From a candidate division KSB1 bacterium (GTDB taxonomy: Bacteria; Zhuqueibacterota; Zhuqueibacteria; Zhuqueibacterales; Zhuqueibacteraceae), in the NCBI GenBank assembly GCA_034506255.1, contig JAPDPX010000006.1, positions 248,001 to 312,000 on the forward strand: a DNA stretch of 64,000 bases. Direction: 5' to 3'. Below the pieces are notes generated by a model. That model had not been told where the DNA came from. It saw only the letters and a list, made by a program, of their open reading frames with translations, and made no database searches. A program made the position numbers and the translations under genes. Below, piece after piece: positions 54,067 through 61,126 of this stretch. The number at the start of each line of letters is the position of its first letter. Position 1 is the stretch's first letter.

Positions 54067-55494
54067 TCACCTGATGCGCAGGTAGCTGCGGAAGGCAGGA
54101 TGTATGATGAAGGATTCAGCCTGTGCGATGTTGTAGTCCGGGTCTTTCGCGCTTTGCCAGTGCTTGCCGTGGCTGCTGCATTTGAGAAAGCCGATGTCAT
54201 AAAGAACCTGGGCCAACTCGTCGGCATTGCGTATGTTTTCCAGCCAGGCCGGTCGCCGCGCCGGCCGTGGGTCGGTGAGTGCTTCCTCCAGCAGGTTGCG
54301 TAAGCGCGCCGCCGGAAAGCGTGGCGGCCCGCCGAGAAAGCGCTGCAGCACGTTTTCCTTCAGGCCGGGATAGGAGAAGAGAAATTCATTGCAGAGATCG
54401 TCGATTTTCCAGCGCGAGTATTCGCGCTCGCAACCGAGGATGTCTTCAACGGTAATCTTGGCGTGGCCCCGGCCATGGGCTTTCTCCGCGGCCAGCCGGC
54501 AGAACTGCAGCACCTCGCGCGGCCGCAGCAGGCTGCGTTCGATGATGTAAGCCGGCACGTTGCTGAGGGTGGGATGCGGCTCGAATACAGTTTCCCACAC
54601 TTCGACCGCGCTCAGCGGGCGTTTTATCTTGCGGTTCACACGAATGCGCTGCGCCACCAGTTCGATGATCTCCCGGTGGTCCCAAAAAATGTGCTCCTGA
54701 TACTGCCGGTATTTGTCCACGTGCTGGAATTGGCGCGTCACCGAGTCGTACATGTCAGCGCGGAAGAAGACGATCAGCCGCACCGGGATGTTGGGCTGGC
54801 AGATTTCATACACCGCCAGCAACAGGCCGCGCACAAAGGCATTGGCTTCGGCGGAGTTGTCCCAGCCCTCGTCGAGGTTGTCGATCAAAATATAAACGCC
54901 CTGCGGCAGATGGCGCGCGATGAAGCTGGCGAGCGGCACCCGCAGATTTTCCATTTCCGTTTCCACCGCAATGGGATCGAAGCTGCGCCCGGGGCGGCGC
55001 ACACTCACCGGCCCGATGCCGAGTTCGAGCTGTTCGAGAAAGAGTGCCGCGGTCTTCAGCAGGCGGGCAAAGGGGCTGGGCTCGCTGTGGTTGTAGTGCT
55101 TGTGCACGAATGCCGCAATCCTGGCAAACTCCGAATCATGCTCCTTGCGGCTGTAGCGCACCAAGGCCAGCGCGGTCTCACACAACAGGCCGTAATACCA
55201 CACGCGCTGCAGCACCACGTCGGACTCGCTGCCCCAGCGCCAGAGATCGTGCAGGTCCATTTTCAAAGCGGTGAACTGGATGCGTTGTGGCGAGAGGGGC
55301 ACACACAGCGCGCCGGTCTTGGGGAGCTGCTTTTGCAGTTGCTGGCAAATCGCGCTTTTGCCTGCGCCTTTGCGGCCGACAATGAAGCGCTTCTCCCCGG
55401 AAAGGGCCATGCGATACGCGGGCGTTTCGATGAAGTATTCGGAAAGGTGGGCGTCGTTTTCCGCCACATCATCGCCGAAAAGTCGTCGCAGCAT
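54067..55494 (-). CDS. P-loop ATPase, Sll1717-like
   Basis: About 475 residues from ATG 55494 (an ATG at 55506 is possible). The N-terminal MLRRLFGDDVAENDAHLSEY, then FIETPAYRMALSGEKRFIVG RKGAGKSAIC holds the Walker A loop (residues about 40-47). Walker B is VYILIDNLDEGWDN, with sensor-like RLIVFFRADMYDSV and a winged-helix-like C-terminal region (SRWKIDDLCNEFLFSYPGLK). This order matches the 'P-loop ATPase, Sll1717 family' of STAND-like NTPases, whose role is poorly known. The flavodoxin-like gene follows 40 bases later. Confidence 0.78.
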   Translation of the reverse strand: MLRRLFGDDVAENDAHLSEYFIETPAYRMALSGEKRFIVGRKGAGKSAICQQLQKQLPKTGALCVPLSPQRIQFTALKMDLHDLWRWGSESDVVLQRVWYYGLLCETALALVRYSRKEHDSEFARIAAFVHKHYNHSEPSPFARLLKTAALFLEQLELGIGPVSVRRPGRSFDPIAVETEMENLRVPLASFIARHLPQGVYILIDNLDEGWDNSAEANAFVRGLLLAVYEICQPNIPVRLIVFFRADMYDSVTRQFQHVDKYRQYQEHIFWDHREIIELVAQRIRVNRKIKRPLSAVEVWETVFEPHPTLSNVPAYIIERSLLRPREVLQFCRLAAEKAHGRGHAKITVEDILGCEREYSRWKIDDLCNEFLFSYPGLKENVLQRFLGGPPRFPAARLRNLLEEALTDPRPARRPAWLENIRNADELAQVLYDIGFLKCSSHGKHWQSAKDPDYNIAQAESFIIHPAFRSYLRIR

Positions 55495-55801
55495 GAGATT
55501 TCCCATCCCAGAGTGGCACGGCAGAAATGCGTACCCCGTCACATGGGGCGTGTTCCACGGGGGGAGTTGCCAGTAATGATAGCGACTTTGGTGGGAAATG
55601 TCAAGCGGGGGGCCGGTGGCAAAAGCCGGGAGCGGGGCTGCGGGCCGCCCTTCTCCCGGCCAGCGTCGGGATTCTTACCCCGGCAGGATCATCACAACCG
55701 CGACGAGGCCGGGAGGCAGCGGCCGGAAGGACAAGCCCGGGCTTGCGTCTGCTGTCCGTAGCCTCCCCGCGGCGAATAAAGTGGTTGCGGCGACGGCCGC
55801 G

Positions 55802-56095
55802 TCAGGAAATGACGGCGAGAATGTCGTCTTCGGACAAAATCAGGAATTTTTGACCATCGTATTCGAACTCATCGCCCGCCCACTTCGAAAATACGATCTT
55901 GTCCCCGGCCTTGACGGTCAATTCCTGGCGGGTGCCATCCTTCCTGATCTTGCCCTTGCCCACCGCCAGCACTTCCCCCTTCATGGGTTTCTCGGCGGCC
56001 GTATCGGGAATGATGATGCTGCCGTGCTTCTTGACGTCGTCTTCCAGGCGTTTGATCATCACACGATCATGCAAAGGTCGAATGGTGAATGCCAT
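55802..56095 (-). CDS. groS: Co-chaperonin GroES
   Basis: 97 residues: IRPLHDRVMIKRLEDDVKKH, GSIIIPDTAAEKPMKGEVLA, VGKGKIRKDGTRQELTVKAG and DKIVFSKWAGDEFEYDGQKF cover the family; the mobile loop (GSIIIPDTA) that contacts GroEL is intact. It caps the GroEL chamber. No groEL follows on either side: the next 307 bases downstream (55495-55801) contain no gene. AAGGAGGTAGG precedes the ATG. No CIRCE-type element was recognised. Confidence 0.95.
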   Translation of the reverse strand: MAFTIRPLHDRVMIKRLEDDVKKHGSIIIPDTAAEKPMKGEVLAVGKGKIRKDGTRQELTVKAGDKIVFSKWAGDEFEYDGQKFLILSEDDILAVIS

Positions 56096-56144
56096 AACCT
56101 ACCTCCTTGTGAGTCATTGGAAGAGTTATTCCACCACGCCGACT

Positions 56145-57467
56145 TCAGGATTTGAAGATCGGCTCGAGCTGGCGTACGGAACAGGGATGCCCGCCGTTTT
56201 GATATTCGCAGTCATCCCAGTAGAAGCACTTGATTGAACAAATCGGCGCCTGTGCCTGCAAATGCAACTCGGGATATTCCGCGCGCTGCTCCAGCAACTG
56301 CCGGCGCAGCCGGCGTTTTTCCCAAAAACTTTTGACCACGGAATGCGTGCCCAGCAGCTTGACGCTGATGAGCCGGGCGAGATCCTGGGCGGCCGGCGAG
56401 CCGGGATCCGCCAGCAGGAAGGGTTTCAACTCGCGCACCGCGGTGCGCACGGCCGGATCATGGGAGACAAAACCGAGATAATCGACCTCCAGAGCGAGCA
56501 ACTCCGCGGCCGCGGTTTGAATCGCCAGCCCCTCTTTGAGGTCATCCTTCTCGCGCACCATGTTCAAAATCAATTTCACGCGCTGGGATTCCACCATCGT
56601 CTGCATCAACCGGCCGGCCTCCGGCGCCGCGGCGCGGACCTTGTCGAGCAACTGGCTGGTGGTCAGATTCAGGCGGCCGGGTTTGTCCACCTCTTCATCG
56701 TTAAGGATGGCGGTGACCGCGGGATTGTCCTGGAACGCCAGCCGCAAACGCCGCAGTTGGCAAACGCGCAGAAAGTTGAAGCATTCCTGAATGGCGGTCG
56801 GTTCGGGATTGGTGACGACAATACCCTCATCCGCCGCCAGAAAGAAATCGATGACGTTGTAGGAGGAACCGGCGCCAAGATCGAGCAGGATAAAATCGGC
56901 CGGGATGCTGCGCAGTTGCTTGATGAAGCGCAGTTTCTGTGCGTATTTGGGATTGGCCAGACCGAGCGTGCCGCAGGCGCCGCTGATCAGGCGCAGCCCC
57001 GCAATCGGCGTGGGCAGGGCAATGTCATTGAGATGATCAACCTTGAGCGTGTAAAAGTCGTGAAAGGTCCGTTCCGGTTCGAGCATGCCCATCACTGTGT
57101 GCAAGTTGGCGCCGCCCAAGTCGGCATCGACCAGCACCACCTCCCTGCCCAGACTGGCGAGGCCCACCCCCAGCGAGGCGGTCAGCACGGTTTTGCCGAC
57201 CCCGCCCTTGCCGCCGCCCACGGCAATGATGCGCTTGCCGCCTTCAGAAGGGGCATTGGCCCCGCTCTCGAACAAGGGTTGCAGCGAGCGCAATTCCGTG
57301 GCCGGCACCCACCGGCCGTCTTCATCATCCCACACCTCATCGGAGGGCCGAAAGCCGCCCGTGCTCGCCAGCGAGCGCAATTCCTGCGGGGAAAACGGCC
57401 CGTATTGTTTGTCGTTCACCCGGACAAAGACATCATTCCACGCAGCGGTGTCATCCATCAGACTCAT
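56145..57467 (-). CDS. MinD/FlhG-like ATPase with N-terminal GYF_2 domain and C-terminal Cys cluster
   Basis: 440 residues from ATG 57467 (AGGAGAGCGA upstream). Residues about 11-62 (VNDKQYGPFSPQELRSLAST, then SDEVWDDEDGRWVPATELRS) are a GYF_2-type domain. The deviant Walker A GGGKGGVGKTVLTASLGVGL (K87-T93) begins a ParA/MinD fold with VVLVDADLGGANLHTVMGML, ADFILLDLGAGSSYNVIDFF and VTNPEPTAIQECFNFLRVCQ, closest to the FlhG/MinD2 group. The C-terminus carries four Cys (410, 414, 420, 429 in CSIKCFYWDDCEYQNGGHPC), possibly a metal site. Likely a membrane-cycling positioning ATPase; its cargo is unknown. No flagellar genes nearby. Confidence 0.86.
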   Translation of the reverse strand: MSLMDDTAAWNDVFVRVNDKQYGPFSPQELRSLASTGGFRPSDEVWDDEDGRWVPATELRSLQPLFESGANAPSEGGKRIIAVGGGKGGVGKTVLTASLGVGLASLGREVVLVDADLGGANLHTVMGMLEPERTFHDFYTLKVDHLNDIALPTPIAGLRLISGACGTLGLANPKYAQKLRFIKQLRSIPADFILLDLGAGSSYNVIDFFLAADEGIVVTNPEPTAIQECFNFLRVCQLRRLRLAFQDNPAVTAILNDEEVDKPGRLNLTTSQLLDKVRAAAPEAGRLMQTMVESQRVKLILNMVREKDDLKEGLAIQTAAAELLALEVDYLGFVSHDPAVRTAVRELKPFLLADPGSPAAQDLARLISVKLLGTHSVVKSFWEKRRLRRQLLEQRAEYPELHLQAQAPICSIKCFYWDDCEYQNGGHPCSVRQLEPIFKS

Positions 57468-57561
57468 TCGCTCTCCTGTGCACATGCGTCCTAAAATTTG
57501 AAATCATCCAATGGTAGTACTGCCAAACGCCGCGTTTGCGGAGGGCAGGGCGGAAGGCGAC

Positions 57562-58143
57562 TCACCGGCGGGCGGGCGCCGCTTTGGCCACCTGCAACAC
57601 GCCTTCGGCGATGGCACCGGCAATGGCCGCCTGATTGAACTCCGAGGCAAGAAACTCGAGTTGGGCGGGGTTGGTGAGAAATTCCGTCTCGACGTGACAT
57701 GCCGGCATATTGGCATGACGGAACAACAACAAATCCCTGGCCTTCACCCCGCGGTTGAGATGGTTGCTGAATTTGGCCATCAGCGCGGCTTGGATGGCAC
57801 GCGCCAGCTTTTCCGAAGCCGGGGAATGCAGGCGATGCCAGGTCTCCATGCCTTCGGGGTTGGGATCGGAAAACGCATTGCAATGAACGCTGACCAGCAA
57901 ATCAGCCGCGGCGCGATTGGCAATTTCCGCACGCCGGCGCAAATCCTCCGCTATGCTTTCAGCCAGGTGCACATCGCTGCTGCGCGTCAGAATGACCTTG
58001 TGGCCGGCGGCCTTGAGCAGATCCTTCAGTTTCAGGCAAATCGCGAGCGTTACGTCCTTTTCGCGCAATTCGTAGGGTGCCGTGCCGATGGCACCGGTGA
58101 AGATGCCACCGTGCCCCGGATCAAGCGCGATAATCATGATCAC
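57562..58143 (-). CDS. N-acetylmuramoyl-L-alanine amidase (Amidase_3)
   Basis: 193 residues. The zinc amidase signature is complete: His in IIALDPGHGGIFTGAIG, Glu in ELREKDVTLAICLKL, His in DLLVSVHCNAFSDPNPEG and the catalytic Glu in HVETEFLTNPAQLEFLAS. It cleaves the bond between muramic acid and L-Ala. No signal peptide is visible, which is odd for an envelope enzyme: it may be cytoplasmic (recycling) or the true start may differ. It lies about 95 bases after the start of the MinD-like gene region, in the same direction. Confidence 0.92.
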   Translation of the reverse strand: MIMIIALDPGHGGIFTGAIGTAPYELREKDVTLAICLKLKDLLKAAGHKVILTRSSDVHLAESIAEDLRRRAEIANRAAADLLVSVHCNAFSDPNPEGMETWHRLHSPASEKLARAIQAALMAKFSNHLNRGVKARDLLLFRHANMPACHVETEFLTNPAQLEFLASEFNQAAIAGAIAEGVLQVAKAAPARR

Positions 58144-58664
58144 GCAACCTCACTTGTGCCCCGCTGAGCAGCCTGCACACTCCCACTCCGTGATGATTGA
58201 ACAAGGTATTTGTGGTTGTCAGTCAGATTCAATCTCCTCGAATCGCCCTCTACTTTTTCGCAAGCTCGTTCTCCCTCCGCTCATCCCGCAACACGCAGCC
58301 TCAGCCCAGGGGCTGGCTGGGTGGGAAGACGGCGGATTTTGCCCTAGCCGGGATGCGGCTGCAATGGAAGAAGAACAGGTCCTTTGTTTGATCAAAGGAA
58401 CTCCTGCAAACAGCACAGCCCTGCATTTCATAACTTCAGCCGCAACCAATATATACTGGCGATCTCCGCAAGTCAAGCGGAAATTCGGCGCTGGAATACT
58501 CTCTCAGCCTTGTGGGAAGTGACGGGAAGTAAAAATAGCGCAAGCTAAAGACGAAATCTCCTTACTCCTGACCGCAACCGTGGGAGGATTTGAAGCCGCT
58601 CGACAAGGTTAACATGGTTTATGAAGGCCCAAGAACTCCCCCACCCCATCTCTTGAGATCTGAA

Positions 58665-59320
58665 TTTTGCACCCAGATTGATTCATTCAGCATCGAACGC
58701 CAATTTGATCGCGACGCCCAACCACCCAAGGAATACGGCATAAAATTTTGCCGGCCACCGTGCGGTCAACTCCGGCAGGGGTGCACTTCACACACGCCAC
58801 TTCTTCAGGATTCGAGCAAGCCAGCATGCAAAATTCAGGCAGCACAACCGCCCTTCAACCCTCAGGATTAGGATCAAACACAAATTATCCGCCCACGAAA
58901 GCAGAAATCCCACGGAAAAAGCCATTTCGTGGCAGGCCATTTTCGTGGGAGAGGAGCCGTGAGGCCTTCAGCAAACGGGTGAATTTCGAAGTCAGGGCCG
59001 GGCCACATTCGAAAAAGCCTTGCTTGACTTCGGGCGGAACAACTGACGGCGCTTTGTGCACACGCCATTTCTTCCAGGGAACAGCAAGCCGGCATGCAAA
59101 ATTCAGGTAACAAGGCAGAGATTCACCCCCGATGTCAAGATCAAACTCCGAAATCCGCCCACGAAAGCGAAGTCCCGCGAAAAAGCACTTTCGTGGGAGG
59201 GTGTTTCCGTGAGAGCAGATATGAGTCGTTCTCAACATCAAACACAAACATTCCGCCCGGGAAAGCAAAACGCCCGCGCAAAAAGCCATTTCGCGGGAGC
59301 GCATTTTCCTGCGAAAAGCC
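58665..59320 (+). repeat. Hairpin-array repeat (family B), copy 7 with three cores (gap 58144-59583)
   Basis: The longest copy. Flank: CTGAATTTTGCACCCAGATT, TTTGATCGCGACGCCC, CGTGCGGTCAACTCCGG, AGCCAGCATGCAAAATTCAG. Core 1 (58889-58952): CCGCCCACGAAAGCAG, ATCCCACGGAAAAAGCC, ATTTCGTGG, ATTTTCGTGGGAG. A second flank follows with TTCGAAAAAGCCTTGCTTGA and GGCATGCAAAATTCAGGT. Core 2 (59155-59213) uses TCCCGCGAAAAAGC with CTTTCGTGGGAGG. Core 3 (59253-59318) has CGCCCGCGCAAAAAGCC and ATTTCGCGGGAGCGC, where both arms changed together. The rest of the 1.4-kb gap contains no recognisable gene. Confidence 0.75.
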
Positions 59321-59583
59321 GCAACGATGCCGCCAGAGGGGACGCAGGGGAATGGGCAGATTGGGCGGTTCATTTGGCAGAAAAAGACTCTGCCGCTGGG
59401 CCGGGAGAGGACGGCCGCGGCAGAGTCCAACACGATAGAGGGAGAAATTCGAAGCGTGTGCATTCGGGATCGGGAGCCCCGTGACAATGTTCCTGTCACG
59501 GCCAGCCCGTTGCCGCAAGATCGCCGGAGCTTTCACCGCCACAGCTTCGGTTCCGCCGGGAGGGGAACGTTTTCACACGGCTG

Positions 59584-60921
59584 TCAGCTCAACTTGCTTG
59601 CGCGCTGCAATTCGGCAAGCTGCTGTCGCGCAAATTGCCGGTCTTTGAGGGGCAGGCCGGCGGGCAGCGCCAGGGCAGCTTCAAAGTGGCGAATGGCTTT
59701 GTCATGTTGTCCCAGGTGTTCGGCCATCACGGCAGCGCGGACGTGAAACTCCGGCCGCGGCGTACGCAAGCGCAGGGCCTGTTCCATCAAGGGCAGGGCT
59801 TCGGCAGTCTGGCCGATGCCATGCAAGGCCCAGGCATAAGTGGCCAGGACCTCGATATGAGCCGGCCGGCGTTCATATTCACGGCGGGCGCGCTGCAGGG
59901 CCTCCTGCCGGTGCACATCATGTTCGAGGCAGAAACGCGCGAACTCGAGATCCACGTTCCAGCCCTGCGCTTCATGCTGCCGGAAATTTTCCAGCACCTG
60001 TTCAATCATTTCGCCGGCGCTGGCGGCGTCGCCCTGCTCGCGATAGAGTGTGGCGAGCTGTTCGAGAAAGCCGTGATCCGGAGTCGCGCGGTAGGCTTGC
60101 TTGAGCAAGTTGACGGCCTGCGCGTGTTGCCCGCGTGCGGCCTGAACCTGCGCCAAGCCGGCGAATGCATAGGCGTAATTCGGCCGCTCCTGCAAAATGC
60201 CGTTGTAAAGATAGGCGGCAGTGTCGAGCTTGCCCTGGATGAAGTAAAGCTTGCCCAATTGATACAACACCCAGGCACGATTCTCCTGGCCGAACACGCC
60301 GGCGTCACAGGCCATTTTCATGACCTGGCAGGCGCCGGCGAGATCGCCGTGCAGCTCGCGCAGATGGGCGGCGCGGGCATAGGCACGCAGATCCGGTTTG
60401 AGGCTGAGCATTTCGTCGCATACCTTGACGGCGCCGGCATAATCGCCCAGCTCCACCAGTGCGTCGCACAGCACACCGTAAAGGAAGGCGGTTTTGGGGG
60501 CGCGCACCAGTGCCTGCTCGGCCAGCGCCTTCGCTTCGGCAAACTGATGCAGGGTCAACAGCAATGCCGCCTTGGTGCCGAGCGCCAGGAAATGATCCGG
60601 ATCACGACGCAACGCCTCGGCGAGCAGGCGCTGCGCGTGCGGCACATACTCGTGGTGCCGGCCGGTGATGCGCGCCTCCTGCAGGAAGATCTCCGCGAGA
60701 TGCACGTAGTGCGTCACGATTTCCGGCTTGCGCCGAATCTCATACTGATAATACTCCACTGCCTTCTGCGCGTTGAGGAACTCGGCACCGGGTCGCGGAC
60801 TCAGCCCGGGCAAGGGGGGCTCCGCTGCGGGCCGCTGAGTGATCAAGTAGGCCCCCAACCATAATATCAGAAAGCCGGCAATGGCCGCCGCGATTTTTTG
60901 ATTCCTGTTCCAATGACGCAT
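59584..60921 (-). CDS. TPR-repeat protein with N-terminal membrane anchor
   Basis: 445 residues from ATG 60921 (AGAGGCG upstream; frame open to 61044). One membrane helix at about 9-27 (IAAAIAGFLILWLGAYLI), then about ten TPR units outside it, for example THYVHLAEIFLQEARITGRH, LGTKAALLLTLHQFAEAKAL, AFLYGVLCDALVELGDYAGA, NRAWVLYQLGKLYFIQGKLD and FHVRAAVMAEHLGQHDKAIR. Such proteins act as scaffolds; the specific role is unknown. It lies downstream of the secreted DUF4331 gene beyond a strong hairpin. Confidence 0.87.
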   Translation of the reverse strand: MRHWNRNQKIAAAIAGFLILWLGAYLITQRPAAEPPLPGLSPRPGAEFLNAQKAVEYYQYEIRRKPEIVTHYVHLAEIFLQEARITGRHHEYVPHAQRLLAEALRRDPDHFLALGTKAALLLTLHQFAEAKALAEQALVRAPKTAFLYGVLCDALVELGDYAGAVKVCDEMLSLKPDLRAYARAAHLRELHGDLAGACQVMKMACDAGVFGQENRAWVLYQLGKLYFIQGKLDTAAYLYNGILQERPNYAYAFAGLAQVQAARGQHAQAVNLLKQAYRATPDHGFLEQLATLYREQGDAASAGEMIEQVLENFRQHEAQGWNVDLEFARFCLEHDVHRQEALQRARREYERRPAHIEVLATYAWALHGIGQTAEALPLMEQALRLRTPRPEFHVRAAVMAEHLGQHDKAIRHFEAALALPAGLPLKDRQFARQQLAELQRASKLS

Positions 60922-61006
60922 AGTCGCCTCTGTCGTTCCAATCCACACGCTGCGGGCGTGTCGTGCTTGCCGTACCTCCCGCCTCGCGCAGGCTGTCTGA
61001 CCGCCG

Positions 61007-61097
61007 GCAGACAGGATGTCTGTGCTGCATTTTGCCGATGGCAAGCACTCCTACTCTTACTCTGGGGATTGTCCCGAGTGAGAGTAAGAGCAGGAGT
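61007..61097. repeat. Hairpins between DUF4331 and TPR genes
   Basis: ACTCCTACTCTTACTCT (61047-61063) pairs with AGAGTAAGAGCAGGAGT (61081-61097), one mismatch in 17; the loop adds GGG/CCC pairs (61064-61074). It lies just after the DUF4331 stop on that strand and may stabilise or end its message, though no T-run follows. Next to it, GCAGAC-AGGAT-GTCTGT (61007-61023) is another member of the 5-nt-loop hairpin family. Confidence 0.65.
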
Positions 61098-61126
61098 TGG
61101 TTTGGGAGTTAGACCACCCGACTGTG

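Noticed and set aside
58889..59318. CRISPR array
   Set aside because: Units are few, unevenly spaced, diverged, and contain internal inverted pairs rather than constant repeats with unique spacers; no cas genes nearby.
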